A stretch of DNA of 40,817 nt. Origin: Metasolibacillus meyeri (GTDB taxonomy: Bacteria > Bacillota > Bacilli > Bacillales_A > Planococcaceae). The position numbers and the translations under genes are program-made. The stretch lies in NCBI RefSeq assembly GCF_003049505.1, contig NZ_PYWN01000030.1, positions 1 through 40,817 of the forward strand, written 5' to 3'. The notes under the pieces are model-generated. The model worked only from the letters and a program-made list of their open reading frames with translations. It was not told the DNA's origin and searched no databases. Shown here piece after piece: positions 17,837 to 26,069 of the stretch (positions are counted from its first letter, which is position 1; each line of letters opens with the position of its first letter).

Positions 17837-18061
17837 TATGCGTTTAAAAGTCTAACCGCATTATTGTGCATTCGCTTTTTGAATTACTTTTTTCATCTTT
17901 TTCTCAAATTCTCGACGAGGAATCATGACACTATGCCCACATCCTTCACATTTAATACGAATATCTGCACCTAGTCGAATGATTTTCCATGCGTTTGTTC
18001 CACATGGATGTTGCTTTTTCATTTCCACAATATCGTTTAACTCAAATGCTTTAGCTTCCAG
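17837..18061 (-). CDS. DUF951 small zinc-ribbon-like protein, apparent CTG start
   Basis: Translation of the minus strand gives a 74-residue product of the DUF951 (YyzM) family. Conserved parts are FELNDIVEMKKQHPCGTNAW, IRLGADIRIKCEGCGHSVMI and PRREFEKKMKK. Cys20 in HPCG and the CEGC pair suggest metal binding. No ATG, GTG or TTG lies in frame between an upstream TGA and the first conserved residues. The start position of relatives coincides with CTG at 18059-18061, nine bases after GGAG and two bases after the MscS stop. An alternative start at GTG 18026-18028 would remove part of the conserved N-terminus. The C-terminal extension RMHNNAVRLLNA looks longer than usual. Function unknown. Confidence 0.75.
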
Positions 18062-18063
18062 TT

Positions 18064-18981
18064 TTACTCTCTCCCTTCAATTTCTCGTCCCATTACTCGA
18101 TCATATAACATCATTTTAGGGTACTCAGTCACAATTCCATTTTGCTCTAAAAGCTCCTTCACTTCTTGGCGAATTGTTCGTGCAATCTCCCACTGCTTTA
18201 ATGGTAACGTTTCTGCGATAATACGGACCGTTACTTCGCTATCAGCCATATTTTGAACACCTAAAAAGACAGGTGTATTCGTCAATGTTGGATGCTTTTG
18301 CGGCAGCTCATCTAAATAAGCAGTAATCATTTTTTCTGCCTTTTCAATATCAGCATCTATATTTAGCTGCATATCAATCATAAATTTCGAATGGTTGATG
18401 GAGTAGTTTTTTACATTTGTAATGGAACCGTTTGGGATAATAAACTGCTCACCCGCATTGCCCTTTATTTTCGTTGTGCGCAAACCGATTTCCATTACTG
18501 TTCCCTCTGCACCACTAACTTGAATATAGTCCCCTACACCAAACTGATCTTCAAAAATAATAAAGAACCCTGTAATAACGTCCTTTACTAAGCTTTGTGC
18601 ACCAAAACCGATTGCTAAACCTGCTATCCCAGCTCCTGCAAGTAGCCCGGCAATTTGAATATCAAGTGCAGATAGAACGCCCATAATAGCAGAAAAGTAC
18701 ACTAAATAAGATAAAACACTTTGCAATAATTTTAATATTGTTTTTTGACGACGCTCAGAATGATTAATTGGCGAGCGCAGACGTACAAGAAATATTTTCT
18801 CAATAATTTTCTTTCCAATACGGACAGCTAAATAGGATGCTGTCATAATCGCAATTATTTTTATGGAAGCGACTAAAATAAAATCCCATAATTCTTCACT
18901 TGTCACATAATCCCACGTTTTTTGCGTAATACGTGCGATTCCACGTGAATCTATTACTGCTGTTAAATAATTTAATTGCAT
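18064..18981 (-). CDS. MscS-family mechanosensitive channel
   Basis: Small-conductance mechanosensitive channels open under membrane tension and release solutes on osmotic downshock. This 305-residue protein has membrane helices at about 32-55, 82-103 and 107-140. The pore helix carries the typical glycine/alanine pattern LLAGAGIAGLAIGFGAQSLVKDVITGFF. The cytoplasmic beta domain follows, with QFGVGDYIQVSGAEGTVMEIG and the conserved IPNGSITNVKNYS. It is most like B. subtilis YkuT. AAGGAG precedes the ATG. The DUF951 gene starts two bases after its stop, so the pair is co-transcribed. Confidence 0.92.
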   Translation of the reverse strand: MQLNYLTAVIDSRGIARITQKTWDYVTSEELWDFILVASIKIIAIMTASYLAVRIGKKIIEKIFLVRLRSPINHSERRQKTILKLLQSVLSYLVYFSAIMGVLSALDIQIAGLLAGAGIAGLAIGFGAQSLVKDVITGFFIIFEDQFGVGDYIQVSGAEGTVMEIGLRTTKIKGNAGEQFIIPNGSITNVKNYSINHSKFMIDMQLNIDADIEKAEKMITAYLDELPQKHPTLTNTPVFLGVQNMADSEVTVRIIAETLPLKQWEIARTIRQEVKELLEQNGIVTEYPKMMLYDRVMGREIEGRE

Positions 18982-18994
18982 TTTTTCACTCCTT

Positions 18995-19024
18995 GTATAA
19001 CAAACTAATAAACTGATTATACTT
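18995..19024 (+). promoter_or_regulatory. possible sigma-F type promoter of yyaC
   Basis: GTATA (18995-18999), a 15-bp spacer and GATTATACTT (19015-19024) resemble the forespore sigma-F pattern GYATA-N15-GGNNANANTR, with mismatches at the second G and last base. It lies about 38 bp before the yyaC ATG. A forespore promoter would suit the gene's role, but the match is partial. Confidence 0.35.
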
Positions 19025-19062
19025 CACTAATATAACGTACCTTTAGAAAGTGAGTGAAATAA

Positions 19063-19674
19063 ATGAATAATCAATCTATTCATTATGAAGCATCAAGCGC
19101 AGTATGGAAACTAAGTGATATTTTTTTACAAATGATTCCCTTTGAGCATAACCAACTCGTCTTTTGTTGTATTGGGACAGATCGCTCAACAGGTGATGCA
19201 CTCGGACCATTGATTGGTAGCCAGTTAGTGAAAAGCTATGCATTCCCTTTTGATGTTGTTGGGACATTAGAGGAACCATTGCATGCATTAAATTTACTTG
19301 ATACATTTAATGATTTACAAGCACAAGATGAGTCTCCATTTATTGTAGCAATCGATGCTTGCTTGAGCGAGAAAAGTCGTATAGGAAATATTATAGTAGA
19401 AAGTGGACCATTGTTCCCAGGAAAGGCTGTAAAAAAACAATTACCTCCAATTGGTGACATTTCCATTAAAGGCGTCGTCAACATTGGAGGCTTTATGGAA
19501 GCACAAGTATTACAAAACACTCGTCTTCATTTAACGTATAATATGAGTGAAAAAATTGCTCGCTCTTTACAGCTAGCCTGGCAACGTCATTTATTGCAAA
19601 ATAAAAATACCAGCTATAATAACCATCACACACAAAATACTTGGCAGCAAATTGGCTACTCGAATTTTCGTTAA
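19063..19674 (+). CDS. yyaC: sporulation protein YyaC (DUF1256, GPR-like)
   Basis: YyaC is a sporulation-associated protein related in fold to the germination protease GPR and hydrogenase-maturation proteases. The 203-residue protein has the family motifs FCCIGTDRSTGDALGPLIG (about 30-48) and FIVAIDACLS (about 92-101), plus GVVNIGGFMEAQVLQNTRL. Start MNNQSIHYE follows AAAGTGAG. The last 27 residues, rich in Asn, Gln and His, are encoded on the opposite strand of the DUF554 gene's 3' end and look unlike the conserved family end, so they may be a lineage-specific extension. It confirms an endospore former. Divergent from the MscS gene. Confidence 0.9.
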   Translation: MNNQSIHYEASSAVWKLSDIFLQMIPFEHNQLVFCCIGTDRSTGDALGPLIGSQLVKSYAFPFDVVGTLEEPLHALNLLDTFNDLQAQDESPFIVAIDACLSEKSRIGNIIVESGPLFPGKAVKKQLPPIGDISIKGVVNIGGFMEAQVLQNTRLHLTYNMSEKIARSLQLAWQRHLLQNKNTSYNNHHTQNTWQQIGYSNFR

Positions 19675-20295
19675 ACCCGTAATATTTAAACCAATCGCTA
19701 AAATCATAATGCCACCAGTTGCAGTCATTTCTTGAATAAATAAATCAAGTGCCTCCTGTGGGATATATTTGCTAATTGCGCCGGCACAAATAGCAATCAA
19801 TCCTTGATAAATCAAGACAGGTACCGCAGACAATATTACGCCAATTCCTAAAGTTGACGCTAAAATAATAGACATAAAACCATCAATAATACCTTTCGTA
19901 ATTAAAATACTATGATCATTTCGTAGCCCACTATCAAGTGCACCTAATATTCCCATAGAACCAATAACGAAAATGAGCGAGGCTGTTACAAAGCCTTCAG
20001 CAATCGTACCACTACTATTTTTCCCAAATAATGATTCTACCCATTTGCCAAAACGATTAAACCATTTTTCTAAATCAAGCCATTCACCAATCATCGTTCC
20101 AACAACAAGACTAATAATAACAATAACGAAATTACTACTTGCAAAGCCCATTTGAATACCGAGAACGGCTACAGCCAAACCAATAATCAGCATGACTGTT
20201 TCTTTCATTTTCTCTGGAATATTGCGAAACAGTCTTCCAATAAATGCGCCTACTATAATAAGCAAGGCATTTATTAATGAACCTAATAAAACCAT
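19591..20295 (-). CDS. DUF554 membrane protein (YdfK/YqgA-like)
   Basis: This 234-residue protein has about six or seven membrane helices, starting MVLLGSLINALLIIVGAFIGRLFRNIP and including FVTASLIFVIGSMGILGALDSGLRND, the best conserved segment of DUF554. Its biochemical role is not known. It starts 13 bp after parB in the same direction, so it is probably carried on the parA-parB transcript. Its last 84 bases overlap yyaC on the opposite strand; the final helix (MVIIAGIFILQ) is needed for a normal length, so the overlap seems real. Confidence 0.85.
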   Translation of the reverse strand: MVLLGSLINALLIIVGAFIGRLFRNIPEKMKETVMLIIGLAVAVLGIQMGFASSNFVIVIISLVVGTMIGEWLDLEKWFNRFGKWVESLFGKNSSGTIAEGFVTASLIFVIGSMGILGALDSGLRNDHSILITKGIIDGFMSIILASTLGIGVILSAVPVLIYQGLIAICAGAISKYIPQEALDLFIQEMTATGGIMILAIGLNITGLTKIRVANLLPSILCVMVIIAGIFILQ

Positions 20296-20308
20296 TTTTA
20301 CCTTCTCT

Positions 20309-21157
20309 CTATTCAGTGCGCTCTAATCGTAAAATTTCTAAAATACGCTCTAAATCCTCGTCTGAGTAAAATTCGATTTCGATTTTGCCTTTATCTTTTT
20401 GTTTTTTTATTTGTACACTTGTACCGAAATAGTCTCGAAGCTGAGCTTCTGTAGCTTGTACAAAAATATCACGCGATGGTGTTTTTGTTTCACGTGAAAC
20501 ATTTTCATTTAAGGATTGAACAAGTGCTTCTAGTTGTCGCACATTTAGTTGCTGAGCAATTACCTTTTTTGCGACTTCTGCAATTTGTCGTTTGTTTTTT
20601 AATCCAAGTAATGTACGACCATGCCCCATTGTTAAGGAGCCATCATTGACTAATACGCGCACTTCTTCTGGTAGCTGTAATAGACGAATATGGTTGGCGA
20701 TATGCGGTCTACTTTTTCCAAGTCGACTTGCTAAATCTTCCTGTGTGAAGTTCAATTGCTCAATTAAGCTGCTATACGCTTCAGCTTCTTCAATTGGTGT
20801 TAAATCTTCACGCTGTAAGTTTTCCAAAATAGCGACTTCCATCATTTGTTGCTCAGTCATTTCTTTAACAAGTACAGAAATTTCCTCTAAACCTGCTAAC
20901 TTCGCTGCACGCCATCGACGTTCCCCTGCAATAATCTCATATTTACGCCCTTTTTTTCGTGCAATAATTGGCTGGATAATACCATGCTCTTTAATTGATT
21001 GTGCAAGCTCTTCTAATGCCTCGTCCTGAAAAAGCTTACGCGGCTGAAATGGGTTTGCTATAAGCTTATCCAAAGCGATTTGCTGTATATTTCCTTCCTG
21101 TTGTACTGCTTCTCCAGGAAATAGTGCGCCGATACCTTTTCCTAAACCTTTAACCAT
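20309..21157 (-). CDS. parB: chromosome-partitioning protein ParB (Spo0J)
   Basis: ParB is a CTP-dependent DNA clamp that loads at parS, slides along DNA and recruits SMC condensin. The 282-residue protein has an N-terminal ParA-contact segment, the CTP-binding domain with GERRWRAAKLAG near 80-90, a helix-turn-helix TQEDLASRLGKSRPHIANHIRLLQLP (about 138-163) that reads parS, and a C-terminal dimerisation domain. The start overlaps the parA stop by 8 bp. A perfect parS lies inside the gene, as in B. subtilis. Confidence 0.95.
   Translation of the reverse strand: MVKGLGKGIGALFPGEAVQQEGNIQQIALDKLIANPFQPRKLFQDEALEELAQSIKEHGIIQPIIARKKGRKYEIIAGERRWRAAKLAGLEEISVLVKEMTEQQMMEVAILENLQREDLTPIEEAEAYSSLIEQLNFTQEDLASRLGKSRPHIANHIRLLQLPEEVRVLVNDGSLTMGHGRTLLGLKNKRQIAEVAKKVIAQQLNVRQLEALVQSLNENVSRETKTPSRDIFVQATEAQLRDYFGTSVQIKKQKDKGKIEIEFYSDEDLERILEILRLERTE
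20486..20501. promoter_or_regulatory. parS centromere site (perfect)
   Basis: TGTTTCACGTGAAACA is a perfect 16-bp palindrome identical to the B. subtilis parS consensus. It lies inside parB, about 10 kb from oriC. It should be a ParB loading site for origin segregation and SMC recruitment. Confidence 0.95.
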
Positions 21158-21911
21158 TCTTAATCACTTCCCTTGCTAGCTCTACATACATTTCTGCGCC
21201 TCTAGATTTTGCATCATATACAATGATTGGCTTTCCGTGACTAGGTGCTTCTCCTAAACGAATATTACGTGGAATAATTGTTTTATATACTTTATCTTGA
21301 AAATACTTTTTTACTTCCTCGATTACTTGTAGTCCTAAATTTGTCCGTGCATCAAGCATTGTTAAAAGAACCCCTTCTATCATAAGCTGTGGATTTAAGT
21401 GCTTTTGTACAAGACGAACAGTTGATAATAACTGGCTTAAGCCTTCTAATGCGTAATACTCGCATTGGACAGGAATAATAATTGAATCCGATGCTGTTAA
21501 AGCATTAATTGTTAGTAAACCAAGTGATGGTGGACAATCAATAATTATGTAATCATAGTCTTGTCGTATTGGTTGTAATGCATTTTTTAATTTTCCTTCA
21601 CGTGAAATAGCAGATACAAGTTCAATTTCTGCGCCAGCTAATGAAATCGTTGCAGGTACAACGAATAAATTTTCTACTTTTGCTTGTAAAATTGTTGCTG
21701 TAATATCCTCATCATCAATAATGACATCGTAAATACAGCTTTGTACATCTGCCTTATTTATGCCTACGCCACTCGTTGCATTGCCTTGTGGATCAATATC
21801 AATTAATAGCACTCTTTTTCCTAAATAAGCTAAACAAGCACTTAAGTTAACAGATGTTGTCGTCTTACCAACACCACCTTTTTGATTGGCAATTGCTATT
21901 ACTTTCCCCAT
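21150..21911 (-). CDS. parA: chromosome-partitioning ATPase ParA (Soj)
   Basis: ParA/Soj is a deviant Walker ATPase that works with ParB in origin segregation and also regulates DnaA. The 253-residue protein begins MGKVIAIANQKGGVGKTTTS; the KGGVGKTT loop carries the signature lysine of this class. LIDIDPQGNATSGVG (about 38-52) and YIIIDCPPSLGLLTINAL (about 116-133) follow. The frame is open 7 codons further, but ATG at 21909-21911 has GGTGG before it and gives the usual N-terminus. It precedes parB with an 8-bp overlap. Confidence 0.95.
   Translation of the reverse strand: MGKVIAIANQKGGVGKTTTSVNLSACLAYLGKRVLLIDIDPQGNATSGVGINKADVQSCIYDVIIDDEDITATILQAKVENLFVVPATISLAGAEIELVSAISREGKLKNALQPIRQDYDYIIIDCPPSLGLLTINALTASDSIIIPVQCEYYALEGLSQLLSTVRLVQKHLNPQLMIEGVLLTMLDARTNLGLQVIEEVKKYFQDKVYKTIIPRNIRLGEAPSHGKPIIVYDAKSRGAEMYVELAREVIKNG
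21594..21609. promoter_or_regulatory. degenerate parS-like site in parA
   Basis: TCCTTCACGTGAAATA keeps the central TTCACGTGAA of parS and matches 13 of 16 positions. Mismatches lie in the flanks. It is about 1.1 kb from the perfect site and may be a weak ParB site or coding coincidence. Confidence 0.3.
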
Positions 21912-22017
21912 AATTCCACCTACTTCCCACAATTCAATATCAAATATAGTAAATACTCTTTAAAAGTATTCTATCAAAATTTACGCGTAGTTCCTAAAGT
22001 TATCCTACTATTCTAAT

Positions 22018-22058
22018 AAAAAAAGCTATCTAAAAAGGTAATACCTTTCTAGATAGCT
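22018..22058 (-). terminator. terminator of noc
   Basis: AGCTATCTA (22024-22032) pairs with TAGATAGCT (22050-22058) and an inner AAAGGT/ACCTTT stem extends it. On the minus strand a run of seven T's follows. It separates noc from parA, 30 bp after the noc stop. Confidence 0.9.
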
Positions 22059-22088
22059 ACAATTCTATATGAATAGTTATTTACAATA

Positions 22089-22973
22089 CTATTTTTTCTT
22101 CGGAATCTTCACAGTGATTTGATAGTATTCCTCAGTGTCCTCTTCCTCTGTTTTTAATTGAATACCACTTTTCGTCACCATTGTTAAAGATTGCTTAATT
22201 GTATTCAAGGCGATACGCACGTCTTTGCTAATTGCTTTACGTTTCGGCTTTTCCTTTTTTGCTGGCTCTTCTTCCTCAATAGAGGGTGATAATATTTGTT
22301 GAATTTGTTCTTCAAGCTGACGCACATTCCAGTCATATTCCTTAACCGCTGCAATAAGCTGTAGTTGAAGTTGCTCATCCTTCACAGCAATAAGTGCGCG
22401 AGCATGGCGTTCCGTAATTTCACGCTTCAAAATAGACTCTTGTACAAATTGAGGGAGCTTCAATAAACGTAGCTTATTCGCTACCGTTGATTGACTTTTC
22501 CCTAATCGCTGTGCAAGCGCCTCCTGTGTTAACGAATGCAGTTCAAGTAACTGCTGGTAGGCAAGTGCTTCTTCAACTGCTGTTAGCTCTTCACGCTGTA
22601 GGTTTTCAATTAATGCAATTGATGCTGTTTCTTTATCGCTTAGTTGACGTACAATGGCTGGTACTTCCGCCCATTGTAGCTTTTTCATCGCACGATAACG
22701 TCGCTCACCTGCAATAATTTCATATTCGTCCTCACTACCACGCTTGCGTACTACGATTGGTTGAATAACACCATGTATATGAATCGTTCTTGATAATTCT
22801 TCAATCTTTTCATCATCAAATACAGTACGAGGTTGAAAACGATTCGGTATGATTTTTTCAATAGGAATTTTCACTACTTCTTCTGTAGCCTTTTTTTCTT
22901 CTATAGCTGCTACTTCACTTTTTACTTCAGACTCTTTTCCGCCTCCAAAAAAACGTGAAAAAGGACTTTTCAT
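22089..22973 (-). CDS. noc: nucleoid occlusion protein
   Basis: Noc is a ParB paralogue that binds its own sites on the chromosome and the membrane and keeps the division septum off the nucleoid. ATG at 22971-22973, preceded by AAGGTGGTG, gives 294 residues starting [12 protein letters not shown], an amphipathic membrane-targeting helix like that of B. subtilis Noc; the frame is open 14 codons upstream. The CTP-binding segment is [13 protein letters not shown] and the helix-turn-helix is [28 protein letters not shown] charged linker ([10 protein letters not shown]) precedes the C-terminal dimerisation domain. It has its own terminator. No perfect Noc-binding palindrome was seen in the window. 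Confidence 0.93.
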   Translation of the reverse strand: MKSPFSRFFGGGKESEVKSEVAAIEEKKATEEVVKIPIEKIIPNRFQPRTVFDDEKIEELSRTIHIHGVIQPIVVRKRGSEDEYEIIAGERRYRAMKKLQWAEVPAIVRQLSDKETASIALIENLQREELTAVEEALAYQQLLELHSLTQEALAQRLGKSQSTVANKLRLLKLPQFVQESILKREITERHARALIAVKDEQLQLQLIAAVKEYDWNVRQLEEQIQQILSPSIEEEEPAKKEKPKRKAISKDVRIALNTIKQSLTMVTKSGIQLKTEEEDTEEYYQITVKIPKKK

Positions 22974-23284
22974 CCGAGTGGCACCACCTTTAAGAAACTT
23001 CTTACTCACTATCAATATTATTGATTATTCAAGTTGAAATGTACATAGTTTGGAATCAATTACATATCTTCGTATTTTATCATTATTTCATGCCTACTAT
23101 CATTATGTATGCTTAAAAACGATAAAATATCTATCAAATATACAAATTACTTGCGAGATTTCACTTGAGTTTGTCTAAAAAATAGTCAAACACGCTACTT
23201 TTCAGACAATGATTTATACCTCATTTTGGATACATAAAAGATTGCTTTTATGGAAACATACCTTGTTTGGAAAATGGTTACTCC
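22974..23284. other. gap upstream of noc
   Basis: No gene is seen. The minus strand should hold the noc promoter but no clear hexamer pair was found. TTGTCT (23171-23176) and AGACAA (23204-23209) form an imperfect stem-loop resembling the CTGTCTGAAAAG hairpins elsewhere in the window. Confidence 0.4.
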
Positions 23285-23323
23285 TTTTAAAAGGTTGAAA
23301 TCACAGGGTTCAACCTTTTAAAA
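23285..23323 (-). terminator. terminator of rsmG
   Basis: A 15-bp stem TTTTAAAAGGTTGAA / TTCAACCTTTTAAAA with a 9-base loop lies about 60 bp after the rsmG stop. T runs are part of the stem, so it can act in either direction. Confidence 0.7.
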
Positions 23324-23383
23324 TAAATTTTTCGTTATTTTTAACTTTCTAGACAGTTCCAAAATTAGAGCTCTTACAATTGA

Positions 23384-24100
23384 TTATTGGATTGGTGTTT
23401 TATTTGGAACACCTGGTTTGCGTGGGTACTTCTTTGGTGTCAGCTTGATTTTATTGAACACATATAAAGTTCGCTCGCTCTGCTCTACTGGTAGCTCAAA
23501 TAAAAATTCTTGTTGGAGTGCTGTACCAAGCGTTGTGATTGCTTTTTTCGCATCTGCTAGCTCCTGCTTACCAGCTGCAGCTTTTAATGCGACAAACTGC
23601 CCGCCTACTTTCACAAGTGGTACACATAGCTCTGCTAAAACAGAAAGTCTAGCCACTGCACGAGCTGTTACAACATCGAATCTTTCACGATACTTCGCAT
23701 TTTGGCCAAATTCCTCTGCGCGTGCATGAACAAATTCTACATTATCTAAGCCTAGCTCTTCGCTTAAATGATTTAAAAACGTAATGCGCTTATTTAACGA
23801 ATCAACAATTGTGATATGCAAATGAGGGAAGCAAATTTTAATTGGTAAGCTAGGGAAGCCTGCTCCTGCACCTACATCACAAACAGTTGTCGCTTTTGTA
23901 AAATCAAAATAGAAGCTAGCGCTAATGGAATCATAAAAATGCTTTAAATACACACCTTCTAAGTCAGTGATTGCCGTTAAATTCATTTTTTCATTCCACT
24001 CAACAAGTAACGCATAATATTTCTTAAATTGGGCAATTTGGACATCTGTCAGCTCAATGCCCTTTTCCTTCAATGCTTCAATAAATTGTTGCTCGTTCAC
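23384..24100 (-). CDS. rsmG: 16S rRNA 7-methylguanosine methyltransferase
   Basis: RsmG (GidB) uses S-adenosylmethionine to methylate N7 of a guanine in the 530 loop of 16S rRNA; its loss gives low-level streptomycin resistance. The Rossmann motif is [17 protein letters not shown] (about 71-87), with [10 protein letters not shown] and [14 protein letters not shown] following. GTG at 24098-24100 is chosen as the start: the AAAGGAG site is 7 bases before it, whereas the ATG two codons upstream is only one base away, and [17 protein letters not shown] aligns with the usual N-terminus. Length is 238 residues, typical of Bacillales. Confidence 0.93.
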   Translation of the reverse strand: MNEQQFIEALKEKGIELTDVQIAQFKKYYALLVEWNEKMNLTAITDLEGVYLKHFYDSISASFYFDFTKATTVCDVGAGAGFPSLPIKICFPHLHITIVDSLNKRITFLNHLSEELGLDNVEFVHARAEEFGQNAKYRERFDVVTARAVARLSVLAELCVPLVKVGGQFVALKAAAGKQELADAKKAITTLGTALQQEFLFELPVEQSERTLYVFNKIKLTPKKYPRKPGVPNKTPIQ

Positions 24101-24118
24101 TGCCATTCTCCTTTAGTT

Positions 24119-24146
24119 AAAGAGCGCCCACTATGGAGCGCTCTTT
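24119..24146 (-). terminator. hairpin between mnmG and rsmG
   Basis: AAAGAGCGC (24119-24127) pairs with GCGCTCTTT (24138-24146). It lies directly between the mnmG stop and the rsmG ribosome site. Only three T's follow, so it is more likely an RNA-processing or partial attenuation site than a strong terminator. Confidence 0.55.
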
Positions 24147-24152
24147 CTTGTA

Positions 24153-26048
24153 TTAATCATTTACTACGCGGGCAATTTTCCCTTGTTCAATATAAACGAG
24201 TAAAATTGAAATATCTGCTGGATTGACGCCTGAAATTCGAGATGCTTGTGCAATCGATAACGGTCGAACAGATTTTAATTTTTGACGAGCTTCTGTTGCT
24301 AAGCCTGAAATTGCCTCATAATCGATGTTATCTGGAATTTTTTTATCTTCCATTTTGCGTAAACGTTCTACTTGCTGTAACGCCTTTTGAATATAGCCCT
24401 CATATTTCAATTGAATTTCAATTTGCTCTTTTACTTCCTCTGAAAGCTCTATTTCTGAAGGTATTAAAGAAGCAACTAAGTCATAATGCATTTCAGGACG
24501 CTTTAATAAATCCGCCCCACGAATGCCATCCTTTAATTCTGCCCCACCTACAGAGCGAATCGCCGCCTGTGTTTCTGCATTTGGCTTAACAATGATTTCA
24601 CGTAAACGTGTAATTTCTTGTTCGATTTGTGCTCGCTTAGCTGTAAATTTAGCATAGCGTTCCTCTGAAATCATCCCTGCTTTATAGCCGATATCTAGTA
24701 AGCGTATATCCGCATTATCGTGACGTAATAATAAGCGGTATTCCGCGCGTGATGTTAGTAAACGGTACGGTTCATTTGTACCTTTTGTTACTAAATCATC
24801 AATTAATACACCAATATATGCATCTGAACGACTTAAAATCGTTTCTTCTTTGTCCAGCACTTTAGAAGCAGCATTAATTCCTGCCATCAACCCTTGTGCT
24901 GCAGCTTCCTCATAACCTGAAGTACCATTAATTTGACCTGCTGTATATAAATTTTTAATGCGCTTCGTTTCAAGCGTTGGCCATAGTTGTGTTGGCACAA
25001 CCGCATCATACTCTATGGCATAGCCTGCACGCATCATTTCCGCTTGCTCTAGCCCTGGTATTGAGGCAAGTAATTTCTTTTGCACGTGCTCTGGCAAACT
25101 TGTTGATAAGCCTTGCACATAAACTTCACGCGTATTACGTCCCTCTGGCTCTAAGAAAATTTGGTGGCGTGGCTTATCGTTAAAACGCACGACCTTATCT
25201 TCAATCGATGGACAGTAACGTGGACCCGTTCCTTTAATCATACCAGAGTACATCGGTGATAAATGTAAATTTTCTTCGATAATTTGGTGCGTCATTGGAC
25301 TTGTGTATGTTAACCAGCATGGTAGCTGGTCCATAATAAATTCTGTCGTTTCAAAGCTAAACGCGCGTGGTACATCGTCACCCGGTTGAATTTCCGTTTT
25401 TGAATAATCAATTGTTCGGTTGTTGACACGTGGTGGTGTACCTGTTTTAAAGCGAATAATTTCAAAGCCTAGCTCTTTTAAATTATCAGCAAGTTTGATG
25501 GATGGTTGCTGATTATTAGGACCACTTGAATATTTTAAATCACCAAGAATAATTTCACCACGCAGGAATGTGCCCGTCGTAATAATGACTGATTTCGCAC
25601 GGTAAATACCGCCGATTTGTGTAATAACACCTTTTATTTCATCATCTTCTACGATTAATTCTTCCACCATCGCTTGATGAATTTGAAGGTTTTCTTGCTC
25701 CTCTAATAGGCGCTTTACTTCCTGTTGGTAAAGTACTTTGTCTGCCTGCGCACGCAATGCACGCACAGCAGGACCTTTCCCTGTATTTAACATACGCATT
25801 TGAATATGCGTTTTATCGATAACTTTCCCCATTAAACCGCCTAATGCATCGATTTCACGTACGACAATCCCTTTTGCTGGTCCACCCACTGATGGATTAC
25901 ATGGCATAAAGGCAATCATATCGAGGTTAATCGTTAACATTAATGTGTTTGCACCCATTTTTGCTGCGGCATAAGCTGCTTCTGCCCCTGCATGTCCAGC
26001 ACCAATAACAATGACATCAAATGTACCTGCTTCATATTGTGTAGGCAT
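24153..26048 (-). CDS. mnmG: tRNA uridine-34 carboxymethylaminomethyl enzyme, FAD subunit
   Basis: MnmG (GidA) works with MnmE to add carboxymethylaminomethyl groups to the wobble uridine of certain tRNAs. The 631-residue protein has the FAD-binding fold [17 protein letters not shown] (about 12-28). Family segments [13 protein letters not shown] (about 49-61), [13 protein letters not shown] and [10 protein letters not shown] follow, with a C-terminal helical domain that docks MnmE and tRNA. AAAGGAAG precedes the ATG. It sits 21 bp after mnmE, in the usual order. Confidence 0.97.
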   Translation of the reverse strand: MPTQYEAGTFDVIVIGAGHAGAEAAYAAAKMGANTLMLTINLDMIAFMPCNPSVGGPAKGIVVREIDALGGLMGKVIDKTHIQMRMLNTGKGPAVRALRAQADKVLYQQEVKRLLEEQENLQIHQAMVEELIVEDDEIKGVITQIGGIYRAKSVIITTGTFLRGEIILGDLKYSSGPNNQQPSIKLADNLKELGFEIIRFKTGTPPRVNNRTIDYSKTEIQPGDDVPRAFSFETTEFIMDQLPCWLTYTSPMTHQIIEENLHLSPMYSGMIKGTGPRYCPSIEDKVVRFNDKPRHQIFLEPEGRNTREVYVQGLSTSLPEHVQKKLLASIPGLEQAEMMRAGYAIEYDAVVPTQLWPTLETKRIKNLYTAGQINGTSGYEEAAAQGLMAGINAASKVLDKEETILSRSDAYIGVLIDDLVTKGTNEPYRLLTSRAEYRLLLRHDNADIRLLDIGYKAGMISEERYAKFTAKRAQIEQEITRLREIIVKPNAETQAAIRSVGGAELKDGIRGADLLKRPEMHYDLVASLIPSEIELSEEVKEQIEIQLKYEGYIQKALQQVERLRKMEDKKIPDNIDYEAISGLATEARQKLKSVRPLSIAQASRISGVNPADISILLVYIEQGKIARVVND

Positions 26049-26069
26049 GATGTAACTTCCTTTCGTTTT

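Noticed and set aside
20592-21029. 145-codon frame opposite parB
   Set aside because: Shadow of the parB reading frame; composition is that of a reversed coding strand.
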